Origin: Hymenopellis radicata
Lineage: Eukaryota > Basidiomycota > Agaricomycetes > Agaricales > Physalacriaceae
Assembly: GCA_015501595.1 (NCBI GenBank)
Contig: JADNRX010000029.1
Location: forward strand, 124,001 to 188,000
Direction: 5' to 3'
DNA length: 64,000 bases
The notes beneath the pieces were generated by a model, which was not told the origin of the DNA, ran no database searches, and worked only from the letters and a program-made list of their open reading frames with translations. The number at the start of each line of letters is the position of its first letter. Within the stretch, counting starts at the first letter, position 1. Made by a program: the position numbers and the translations under genes. This document shows, one piece after another, positions 25,227 through 35,366 of the stretch.

Positions 25227-26586
25227 GAAGGATAAGCTCTTCACGATGACCTCACATTCAACACATTCACGACCGTTTATGTTCATTCAACATCTTCCGA
25301 ATTCATTTCTTTCTGAAGACTATTGTACAACTTGTAAATCTCTTTCTTAAATATGAGCTCAACTCAAATGCTGACCGAGACCTAACTTGCTGGGGCGTAG
25401 GCTATTGGTGCCTGATTGCATTCGTTAAGCGTCACGCGACTCGCTCTTGACTATCATCCCAGCGCAACTTGTGGCGTTTCGGTCGTACGGCAATTGTCTC
25501 TTGCTTCTGCTACTTTCTGTCGCGCCAGTGTCGTGGCTCTCGTCCATTCAACCTCGTCGTTGACGGTGTATCTTTCGCGGAACGAGGAAGGCACATCTTT
25601 GCCCGTCAACCCCCTTCTTACTGTTATCAACACATTGCCCAACTTATCAAGTTCTGCTCCTGCTCAAGTTCCGCGCTATACTTGCATCGTGATCTACAAT
25701 CCCATTAGCTCTCCGGTATTAATAACTGTCTCGTTAAGGCGCAACTTCAATTCAATCTACGAGATCTAGCACAGGAATATCCATCGATGAGATGGGCATG
25801 GCGGCTACTCTTTGATCGGAGGCCGCCTGTCACAATCAATAATCATAATGCGCCTTGAATTGCAAACGGTATGCTGTTTCGATTGAATATAACCTCCTGT
25901 AAGTATCGCCACACATAGCCGGTGCTTTCTTAGTTGGCACGTTACGGCCTTGATGGCTAGGTGTTTCGACTAGGTGCTATTTGTCTTGACTAGCACTTGA
26001 TTACAGGATGTATTAATTTTAACACTCGGCGCTGAGCAATGAATATCCCACCGCCGGAGCTTAATGTTGAGTAGTCAAGTACTCAGCGTTCGGCCACAAT
26101 ATGCATGTATGGGGTCCATTCTTGGAGTCGGAGTGGCCACAAATAGTAAAGTAAACCGTAGCGTCGAATCCAGGTTACGTGCGAATGCACATGGATCCAT
26201 CCACGAAGTCCTCAGCTGGTAGTCAGGTGTTCATGGAGCTCGAGTCGGGGCACAGTCGAGTCTCCTAAGTTTCATGGCGTTGTATGATAAGGAATGGAGA
26301 GGATGGGCCGTATCTAATTGAGAAATGCAGTCTGTGTATACGGTGTAGAGAATTCTCCTCAAGTTTAAGCAATGAAGGCTATCAGCCTATCCTCGATGGA
26401 CGGCCAGGGCAAGGGCGTAAAATGAAGCGCTGACGTCATCATACTCAAGTTAAAGAAGCGTGATGGCGTTCCGTCGGCTAGGACCATAACGACCACGCCC
26501 AGAAGGTTTCGCGCAGTGCAGCTGCACAGCCCTTCGTTTCCTCTCCTTCACCTCTCTTGTCTACTCATTTCTTTCAACTTTAACGC
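25227..26586. other. 1.36-kb intergenic region, no gene seen
   Basis: Neither strand shows a conserved frame, tRNA box pattern or clear repeat. The open frame around 25416-25769 is Ser/Thr/Leu-biased with no recognisable domain, and I do not call it. Confidence 0.5.
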
Positions 26587-28304
26587 ATGCCAACTTGTGA
26601 ATCCGATAACGCAGAGGCCGTCGACCAGTCCTCATTTTGGGAGGAGGACGGCATTAATTGGGATGCTCACCGCATCGGTTGGGCGATTGCGGGTGGATGC
26701 GCCGTTCTTGTGAGCTTTTCTTCCGTTGGTAGTGGCGAGCGTAGGCTGATAGTTGGTGTAGACGCTCATTATTACTTCGATAGGCGTCTTTAGGCATGCG
26801 CGGTGCGTTTTTAATGACAATTTCGATGGTGAAGAACTGACCCGGGGCTCAATAGAAATTACACCGTACCAGGCGAGCAACGACAAGTGTGCGTTTCTCT
26901 CAAGTATACGTGATCGTGCATCTAAATTACCACCAGGATACGCATTCTTTACATGCCCCTGGTCTACGCCATAATATCATTCTTTTCCTACCGGTTCTTT
27001 AGGAATTATACCTATTATTCACTCATTGAAGTTGGTGCGTGCCAATGCCATTCTATCCTTTACCTCTGCTCATTATTTCCTAGCTTATGAGGTCTGCATT
27101 CCCACCAATTCTTGAAAACCTGCTCTAACCGGACGGAACTTGAAGGCAATCACGCTAAGCGCGTTCATGTGCGATTACTCCCATTCATCGCCCCAAAACT
27201 TGAAATTCAATTCTTCTCAGGCTCCTCCTAATAGAATATGTGGCTGCGACCGCTGCGGGACACGACGCAGATAACGCCCTTGCTCGGAAAGACAAGCGCA
27301 AACTCCCATTACCCGTATGGTCCCCATTTCAAGCCTAGTTCCGGTCTCGTCTCACTGCTGCTGTAGTTCTGCTGCTTCAGATACCGGCCAACAAAGGTGT
27401 GTTGCTCAGGACTGACAGAGAAAATTGTTGTATTGACACCGATTTCTTGGCAGGCTTACTTTATGTATACGGTAAAATGGTCGGTACTGCAGTACGTGAT
27501 CATTAGACCGGTGGTCTCGATTGTTGGAATCGTGTGCGAAAAGTTCAACGTGCTATGCGAGTCGAAGGGATTTGATTACCGTTATGCGAATGTCTACCTG
27601 GAGGTGGTGGACTTTATAAGTATCACGTATGTTCTTGTTCATTAGATGTTTCCACGTATTCTGACGTCCGATAGGATTGCACTGTACGGCCTGCTCATCT
27701 TCTACGGCCTCACCGCGGAGGAGCTGAAAGGACGACGACCATTGTCGAAATTTCTGTGCATCAAGCTCATTGTCATGGTGCCGTTCTACCAGGCCTTCGT
27801 GTTCTCGTGGTTGGAAAGCAGTGGGAGAATTAAAGGTGTGCATCCTACCGTCTCCATGACAGTTCTTTCCTTACACGAACCAACACAGCCACGCAGTACT
27901 GGAGCGCAAGTAATATTGTCAATGGGCTGAACGCGCTTGCGATATGCATCGAGATGGTGTTCTTTAGCGCGCTCATGCTGTGGGCATATACACCAGCCGA
28001 ATACAACAACCCAGGGCCCAAGACAAAGATCTGGCGCCCGCTCTGGGATTCCATCAACTACGGCGACTTCTTCTACGAGATATACCTGTCGTTCCAGTTC
28101 TTCGCAGACTACATGCGTGGTAAGCCAACTGCACATGGTCATGGTCACCGCGCGGACTTTGGGGCCGCGTTTGGGGTGGAAGGGAGGAAGGCGGCGGGAT
28201 ATATAGGGTCGAATAGGAACAGTGAGTTTCGCAGTCAGTCGCGGGTTAGCTATGATGAGGATATCCGATTAGCACCCTATAATTACGTGTCGTCGCCGCC
28301 GTAG
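26587..28304 (+). CDS. TMEM184/OST-alpha family (DUF300) membrane protein
   Basis: A seven-span protein of the organic solute transporter alpha/TMEM184 family. The start reads MPTCESDNAEAVDQSSFWEE and DAHRIGWAIAGGCAVL. Short exons give TLIITSIGVFRHARNYTVPG and EQRQ, then RILYMPLVYAIISFFSYRFF and NYTYYSLIEV. Diagnostic later blocks are YFMYTVKWSVLQYVIIRPVV, IALYGLLIFYGLTAEELKGR, KFLCIKLIVMVPFYQAFVFS, LNALAICIEMVFFSALMLWA and DSINYGDFFYEIYLSFQFFA. The C-terminal tail is hydrophilic with a His-rich patch. Splice phases agree throughout. In yeasts and plants relatives sit in vacuolar or endosomal membranes; the substrate here is unknown. Confidence 0.92.
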
Positions 28305-28781
28305 AGGAAGGGATAGTGTGTATCTTTATTATTTTCTGCTGATAGTGGGGATAGGAAGGATTGCGTGTGGACTTTTTACCCAGTTTCGTTTTATGATTTG
28401 TTGTAGCGATACCTGATCACACCATTACTATGCTGGTTCATAGATGTGGAGAAATTGTCCAACTGGGAGTTCTCAGCATTGTGTACCAAAATCGTCGGAA
28501 CAAACTGACACCTCCACTAGACAGGAATAAGGACTCGCGTCAAAACAATTCTCCTCGACGTACACCACCACGACAGTAGTCGAAACTACCTTGGAGCCTG
28601 TGAGCATAGCACCCGTGGCGTGTGTTGTGCACAGGTGAGTGATCGGATCGATTCCATGATCCAGAGTACGACGCGTTCACGCGTCTCGGCCGGCTATTCG
28701 GTCTTTGCGTCGTCTTCTTCCCACCGCACTATTAAAGCACACGTCACCAGCAACGTCAACCTGTCAATCTTCAACCACACC
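28305..28781. other. intergenic / 5' region of the second SDR
   Basis: No gene is seen. The sequence before 28782 contains short pyrimidine-rich tracts typical of fungal transcription starts. Confidence 0.5.
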
Positions 28782-29845
28782 ATGTCTAACTTGGGTGGTC
28801 TCAGCACCCGCCGCTGCATCCTCGTTACTGGCGCCACATCAGGCATCGGGCGCGCGCTCGCAATTGCGCTCTCGGGCTCTTCTCAAAGACGCGTCGTAGC
28901 CGCTGGGCGCAGGCTTTCGAGGCTGGAGGAGCTCAAGATGACGTATGGTATAGATACTGTGGAACTAGATCTCACGAAGGAGAAGGAGGCGCTCAAGGCT
29001 GATGTGGAGGGTGTCGTCAAGGCGTATCCAGATGTGCGCAAAGGCTTTTCTCATTGCAAAAGCTACGTTGATTTGGAGTTGATAGCTCGACGCTGTCATT
29101 TTGTGCGCCGGGGTTCAGTTTGAGGTTCAGCTGGATAAGCCGAGGGATCTCAATGCTGATGGTACGTTTCATTTTGGGAACTCACCGCTTTGATTTCTGA
29201 ACGCATATGTTTCGTCGTAGATTTGATGAAAGAGCTCTACGTGAACTATACCGCGAACGTTCTCGCTGTGAACGCCTTGTTACCTCACTTCCAGGAATTG
29301 GGGGTATGTCTTTTCCTCTCCTAGTCACTGATAACGCTCACTGTTCAGGCGACTGGGCGCCACACGTCATCGTAACTGTCACGTCTGCGTTGGCCATCGC
29401 GCCTGCGCCGTGGGTGCCAAATTACGCCGCGACCAAGGCGGCGCTCCATAGCTATACAATCTCTCTCCGGGCGACGTTCAAAGGCACAACCGTGCATGTA
29501 GCAGAGTTGATCCCGCCGTGCGTCTTTCTGTCACCTTTTATACGGTATTTGATGTAAGTAACGCGCTGGAGATAGGCTCGTCGAATCGGAGTTGCACGAT
29601 GGTATGCTCTTTCAAAGAGATTTAGTCGCCTACTTACCTGGTCTGTAGCGGCAGGAACGACTGCCCACCTATCGAAATTCTGGATGCCCCTTGACGAGTT
29701 TGTCAAGTCTGCTGTACCGCGGTTGCTCGAAGGGGACTTGGCGGTTCCGGTAGGAATAGCGGAGGGGTTGTACAAAAGATTTGAGGAGGGAAAGATTGAG
29801 TCGGCTGATAATGCAATCAAAGGGAGGAGGGAAGGCCGTCGCTGA
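28782..29845 (+). pseudogene. SDR oxidoreductase, paralogue of 4661-5758, frame-broken
   Basis: The start reads MSNLGGLSTRRCILVTGATS (28782) with GATSGIG, then RVVAAGRRLSRLEELK and VKAYPD. An intron leads to VILCAGVQFEVQLDKPRDLN, and another to DLMKELYVNYTANVLAVNAL. After HFQELG and an intron the frame reads ATGRHT and then runs into a stop near 29372. One base later the expected VIVTVTSALAIAPAPWVPNY, with catalytic NYAATKAALHSYTI, is intact. A one-base loss near 29364-29366 explains this. The rest splices cleanly: PLVESELHD, GTTAHLSKFWMPLDEFVK, end IKGRREGRR. Block order and intron positions match the SDR at 4661-5758. It could be a working gene with a sequence error or a recent pseudogene. 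Confidence 0.75.
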
Positions 29846-30469
29846 AGAAGTTGGACATTATAGATGCAGCTTTAGTCCTGGAACACGTAGAATTTGGGTA
29901 AACAGCGAGATGAGGTGGGCCTCGAGCATCGTCAAACTGTAGCTGCGGGAATGTACATTAAACAATCCGAGATGCTAGCGAGAAAGGTATGAATGACGCC
30001 CGTTGATTTAGATGACTAGTGGTGCAGCCTGTCGGAGCTCTTCGTTGACAATTCCAGGTCATCGTTATCACAAACAACCATCCGCCTAACCGCATTCGTT
30101 GGCTCCTTCCTTTACTAAGGGAGTATTGGCTTCCTTTCTTACCCATTGCTTCTCTGCGACGTTGCCCAACTTTTTCACATCTCTGTCCTACGTCCGGATA
30201 GTCCTCGAGAGCATATTCACCTCGTCCAAGTTTGTCTTCTCTCCGCCACGAAGGGATTTTGCCTTCCCGTCTGCTTCGTGTCAGAACGGTGTTCACTGAC
30301 CATGTCTGTTTGGCTTCGAAGACGCTGAGAGCAGCCTGACGAACAAGCTCCTAGCGTGGGTCCGTGGAATGTCACGAAGTGCTCAGCTTCATATCAAACT
30401 TGAAACTTTCATAGCGAGGTAGCGTGAGGAACAGCAGGTTTCATATGCTCTATAATACTCTATTCCTAA
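29846..30469. other. intergenic between convergent genes, no gene seen
   Basis: Open frames exist on both strands at 29958-30300 but overlap each other and show no domain, so neither is called. Confidence 0.45.
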
Positions 30470-32044
30470 TTAGTGTTTCTTTGGGTCGACCTGCTTATCT
30501 CCAATCCACTGGAGCTTTAGTTCGCTCTTCTTCCTTCCGGATCCTTCCGTTTCAACTTCCTCCTTATTGCATCTGAAGTATCTTGCGGTAACCTTCGGAA
30601 AACAAATCTCCATCAACCACGTCTGTAACTGGGCCAGTTCGGGCGTCCTGGCGCCATTCGGGGAAGGCTTGAGATCCACATCAATGATGAGGGTCTTGAG
30701 TTGTAAGTTCTCGCCAGATAAGACCGCATCCAGTTTCCCGACCCAAACACCTTGTGATCCCAAGTCCTTGGCTTCCAGGGTATCAAGTACAGCACTTCAA
30801 GTTCCAAGTAGAACTCCGTAGTCTCGAATCGAGCGGAACGGCGGCCAAGCTTTTAACATACCACTTGAAGAGATCTTGTTCCGGTTCGATAGGAGCGAAG
30901 CATTTATCAAGCGTTAGACGGACGTTCCCACTTTCGAGCCCGCAAGATTGAGTGGTGTACCAACTGCATCTTCGACTGGTGAAGAAGGTATGTCAGGCGA
31001 TAGGGGAATCATAAATAAAGCACGCCACATACACTGATGCGAGAAGAAATTCAAACTCAGAAAAGAGACTTCTTCATATCGGCGGATAAGATTGTTGATC
31101 CGGTCACAGTTGTAGCGGTCATCGCATCTTCCGAGAATATCTCCAAGATGTGTACATCTTCCAACGGCGACCACTCATCACTCGCTAAAAAGTCCATGAG
31201 CATCAGCATTCCACACTCAAGGAGTTGCAGAGAGTTTCAATGAAACTGGAGAGTTGAAACATTTAAGAAGTCTGCCGTGCGGGGCTTGTCAACTTCCCAT
31301 TGCGTCCAGGTATCCTCCTCATCCCAGTCCCATGTATCTTCAAGTTTAAGCAACATCTGATCGGCCGTGTAGTGCGGAACAAGAGATATACCATCAAAGC
31401 AGACCGCCGCAAGCTCCGTACTCTCCCAGTAACCGAGGAACGCGTTAAGTGCTGGGATGGAGAAGGTGCTGTTGGTGAACGTGAGGTGCATAACCAAGGA
31501 TTCCTTCAGGATGCGTAAGTCGTTGATCTCGATGGAAGTGTCATCATGGAAATGCATGTTGTCCAGTCGAAGATATCGAAGTTTGTGCATTTTGGGAATG
31601 AAGGATATGAATGAGAGGAAGAGTGGACGGCTGGCAGTGGGAATGAAGGGAGAATTTTGGGCCCACAAGCTAACGGTATTTCGATGAGAGAATTCAAGTG
31701 TCTTGACGAACGTGGAAAGACTGGGATCATTTTCTAGGGCTTGGCAAAGATTACGGAGCGACGAGTCTATATGGCGATCATTGGAGCGAAGAGAAATCGT
31801 GTTGAATAGGATTTTTCGAATGATAGCAATCGTGTCCGGCCAGACTAAACACACCGTGCACAGGTCGCGAAAGTATGCCGCTTTTTCGTCCTCGGACACA
31901 GGGGTAGAGCGAGGGTTGGATCTGGAGGCATATGGAGATAATTCACGGATGATGAGAGTTTTGAGTTCGAGAGGGAAGTCAGGCTGAGTCTTTATTCGTT
32001 ATGAAAAAGCGGAATGAATCGAGACGACAATCGGAGGCGTACCA
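30470..32044 (-). pseudogene. Decayed F-box/LRR-type protein gene
   Basis: Read on the minus strand, an ATG at 32044 would be followed at once by an intron, then PDFPLELKTLIIRELSPYAS, like the first helix of fungal F-box proteins. Leucine-rich repeat-like text follows (KLRYLRLDNMHFHDDTSIEI, MHLTFTNSTFSIPALNAFLG) to STLQFH. There an in-frame TGA (31237-31239) interrupts a frame that continues NSLQLLECGMLMLMDFLASD and EWSPLEDVHIL. Further frame changes are needed near 31120 (INNLIRRYEEVSFLSLNFFS), 30815 (TTEFYLELEVLYLIPWKPRT) and 30755 (GVWVGKLDAVLSGENLQLKT), before the end QWIGDKQVDPKKH. One nonsense and several frame breaks in an expanded, fast-evolving family argue for a pseudogene, although base errors remain possible. 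Confidence 0.65.
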
Positions 32045-33706
32045 TGATTGCCAAAAAGACGACTAGAAGAACAGATCCCGAGACGAGGGGTCTCCTTGTG
32101 TTTCTATGAACTATGCCTTTCTTGGTACTAGGTGGTGATATGAGTGCAAGTGGGTAAAGTGTTGGAGATCGAAATGGGAATGAACTGTGTATGTATCTAC
32201 TCCGAATGAGTTCAACTGCTTTTATACTTTACTACAATGGATACTAGAATGTTCTACATGACTCGAGGATGAGTAAGCCTCGGGGAGGCGGGGCATAGTA
32301 ATCCGGGTGGATCCACGTAGCACGAGCTACGAAGGTGCTCGAATATTCTAACATCATAAAGAATTACTGAAACGCCGATCCGTCACTGACAGCTCGACAT
32401 CTCTGTTGCCATTCGTGTGTTGCAATCAAATGACTTTACAAGGCACGCTGCTAGTGCCAACCACAAGCCATCTTGGTGGCGGGCAGACCAAGATCCACTT
32501 CCTCGGACATCGCTGGCGCACCCAAAGGAGAGTGAGAAGCCGGCGCCGCCTTGTCCGTAAGAGTGGACGATGGAGCTCACAGCCCCGTCTGGCCTTGAGC
32601 GCAGTTCGCGTTCAACGCGTACGCTGGATAAGTGACACACCACATCATCAAATTCTGACCTGTGAGACGCCGGAACGCTAGCGAAAAAGAGTACCTATAA
32701 GAAACGATATGTAGAACACTGTGATGTGATGATTCGTCGTGCAGAATGTGGCGCTCCAGCTCGATGGTACAATGACGTATTCAAACAGGAGAGGACACGA
32801 GCAGTTTGGATTCGAAAAGATTCAAAAACCTTGATCGTTACTTGATAGTGTTGGGTAGCTACCAACAATAGGCAAGAGCCAAGCCACGAGATGCGTACTT
32901 AACACCAAAGAAAGTCTAGAGACTACTCAGTAGGTCGCCAAGAAACGCGCCAAGTGAGTGAAGACCACGAGCAAATTCGTGGTACAGCATTCCTCTTTCT
33001 ATACCATGTTAGTTGGGTTGGGAAGTGAACAAGTAGAAGAAGACGCGTTGCGGTCCAGGGAAGTGCTGGCCTGGTGCTGGCTGGCCGAGAGAGCCGTGAA
33101 TGGTCAGAGATTTGCCAGATAAACGTGTCGCGTAATGGCCAGCGCGTGAGTCGATTACAATTTGGAATACTGAGGTCGGCTTGTGGCAAAGTCAAGCCAA
33201 TAGGGGGAGTACGGAATCAAATGGAGGAGCACGAGAAAGTATAGCGGGAGACCATTCCGCAAAATATCTCCCGTGGCACCTCCCGTGTCCAAAAATCGGA
33301 AGCATATACAGGGCGGGGAAGAGAGACGCATCGAGGCCACCCCACAGTGTCACCGCCACAAGCCTAGGCGAGTACATTGACTGCAGGGCTGATCGGGGCT
33401 AGATCGGGTGAATAGCGGAGTAAAGGTGTAGCTAACCGGCCATTCAAGGGATTGATGGTTGAAAGGAACGAGGTAACGAGGTGGACGTCAACGGGAAAGC
33501 AGAGAATTGGAAGCAGGGTATGCAGCGGGCGTGGTGAGAATGAGAATAGGATGAATGTCATTGGCAGACGCTGGTCCAATGAATAAGCGGTAGACGACAA
33601 GCGGTTGAAAAATGGGTGAGCGGAACAGGTACCCGGAAGTTTCCGATCGGAAGTAGACCCCACAGCATGCTGACCCGGGGCTCATGCTCTTTCTCATTAT
33701 ACCACC
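32045..33706. other. 1.66-kb intergenic region, no gene seen
   Basis: Located between two divergent genes (F-box type, PTC7 type). Small overlapping open frames on both strands show no conserved motif. The part just before 33707 should hold the PTC7 promoter. Confidence 0.5.
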
Positions 33707-34858
33707 ATGAATCTGCCTCCAATACCGAAATACACCCTGGCGAGGCGAACTTTGTATACAGCCCCAAAGTTCTTTGACGGCCATGCTGCTGTCCCAGTAC
33801 TGCCACCAATACCAGCTACCCGAAATGGCGGACACGGAGGTCGGGGCGGGAAACCCGAGTTTGTCATGAGTGCGACGATGAGCGTTCACCAAGGAGCCTG
33901 GGGGGCGGACGGGAGGAGAGAGAAAATGGTCAGAGGTTGGGATGCGCAGGGCGGGACGATGCTGCGCCGAGGGCGGCGGATGGAGCTTGACGTCGGCGGG
34001 TACGGCATCAGCAAGAGCGGGACTGTCGGTCAGCCTCGGGGCTTGGCAGTTCAGGTCGGCGAGGATGCTTACTTTATCGGCCGGCGCGGCATTGGCGTGG
34101 CAGATGGCGTTGGCGGGTGGAGGAAGGGCAAGGGTAAAGAGGTTGACAGCAGTACGGAGAGCGGAAGCGCAGCCTTTGCACATGGTCTCATGGCGGGCGC
34201 GGCGGAGGAGTGCGAGATGGAACCTCCACGGCCTTCAAATTTTATTGGCATGCTTGAGCGCAGATGGGACGCGTACGACGAGTTGCGTGAGCTCGAGGAT
34301 GCCATCGACGTCTTGGTCGTTCTAGAGCGGGCATATGCCAACACCAAACCCGTCACACAGGGTTCATCAACCGCGTTGGTTGCCGTCCTATCACCCACAG
34401 GCACCACCGCCACACTCGAGTCAACGACTCTCAAAATAGCACATGTTGGTGACTGCATGGCCATGCTCGTCCGTGATCATCAGCTTGTCTTCCGCTCCGA
34501 TGAGATGTGGTGGGCCTTCAATACTCCCGTCCAGCTCTCAACCCATGCAGCTCCCGACGACGTCAACCCACATACCTACGCCGTGCCCGTCCGCGAAGGT
34601 GACCTCGTCATTCTTGCCACCGATGGCCTCTCCGACAACCTATGGGACGAGGACATTCTTGACGAGGTCGAAAAGTGGGATGGCACGGACGTACATGTCC
34701 TTTCCGAGGCACTCTGCTCTCGTGCACGCGCCGTTGCTCGCGATCGCACGGCACATACCCCTTTTGCTCAGCGTGCACAACTCGAAGGTAAAAAGTTTGA
34801 CGGCGGAAAGAAGGACGATGTGTCCGTAGTCTGTGCCCTAGTGCAGCGAATTACATGA
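33707..34858 (+). CDS. PTC7: PTC7-type mitochondrial PP2C protein phosphatase
   Basis: A single-exon gene of 383 codons. The N-terminus MNLPPIPKYTLARRTLYTAP is basic and hydroxylated without acidic residues, as in a mitochondrial presequence. PP2C motifs typical of Ptc7 follow: GEDAYFIGRRGIGVADGVGG (metal-binding Asp), QGSSTALVAVL, KIAHVGDCMAMLVRD, VREGDLVILATDGLSDNLWD and the terminal metal-site GKKDDVSVVCAL. Yeast Ptc7 dephosphorylates Coq7 and so activates coenzyme Q synthesis; the same role is inferred. The lack of introns is unusual next to its intron-rich neighbours. Confidence 0.92.
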   Translation: MNLPPIPKYTLARRTLYTAPKFFDGHAAVPVLPPIPATRNGGHGGRGGKPEFVMSATMSVHQGAWGADGRREKMVRGWDAQGGTMLRRGRRMELDVGGYGISKSGTVGQPRGLAVQVGEDAYFIGRRGIGVADGVGGWRKGKGKEVDSSTESGSAAFAHGLMAGAAEECEMEPPRPSNFIGMLERRWDAYDELRELEDAIDVLVVLERAYANTKPVTQGSSTALVAVLSPTGTTATLESTTLKIAHVGDCMAMLVRDHQLVFRSDEMWWAFNTPVQLSTHAAPDDVNPHTYAVPVREGDLVILATDGLSDNLWDEDILDEVEKWDGTDVHVLSEALCSRARAVARDRTAHTPFAQRAQLEGKKFDGGKKDDVSVVCALVQRIT

Positions 34859-35036
34859 TGTATATTAGAGTAATATGTATTCCCTTTGGCAAGCAGATAA
34901 ATTATACACTCTGTACAGTAGAATTGGTAGTGAACTAGTTCGGCCGAGTCGGACTAAGTCGGACTGACGGTTGACCAAATGAACAAAATTTTTTGTTGCG
35001 GTTCCACAAAAGTCAAAATCGACTCACTCAAACCAT

Positions 35037-35120
35037 CGACCACGGCAGTATTCGAAACTGCAATCTTCACCTGCACCGCAGAACCGGAAAGTGACGCGTT
35101 AACCATTACGCTACGCGGCC
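35037..35120 (-). tRNA. tRNA-Arg(CCG) with 11-nt anticodon-loop intron
   Basis: Read on the minus strand, the cloverleaf is complete. The acceptor stem GGCCGCG pairs with CGTGGTC (two G-U pairs, discriminator G). The D stem is GCGT/ACGC and the anticodon stem TCACT/GGTGA. The T stem GCAGT/ACTGC carries the loop TTCGAAT. Seven loop bases TTCCGG..A give anticodon CCG (reads Arg CGG), with an 11-nt intron (TTCTGCGGTGC) between positions 37 and 38. The intron contains CGG, able to pair with the anticodon as in other nuclear tRNA introns. Internal A and B boxes are present, and a TTTT run follows about 15-20 nt downstream as Pol III terminator. Without the intron it is 73 nt. Confidence 0.93.
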
Positions 35121-35366
35121 ATGGTAGACAGACCCTGGGTGTAGACCTTAGTCGTCATCACCCGACTTTTGCAACACTCACGTACGCCACCTTCCAGATG
35201 AAATACACATTCATCCTGCACTACTCAAGGTAAATTCCAGTCTCAACAACTTTGGACGGATATCTATATCCTCGACGACTCAAAGCTACAACTCACAACT
35301 CCAGATGATTGATAAACTTCTACATTTATATTTCGCTTCAATACAGCCTAGGTACTGTTCAATTCG

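Noticed and set aside
25416..25769. Open frame of 117 codons (+)
   Set aside because: No domain, no intron signals, and equally long frames in other phases nearby.
33488..34183. 231-codon minus-strand frame
   Set aside because: Antisense shadow of the PTC7-type gene, whose PP2C motifs are on the plus strand.
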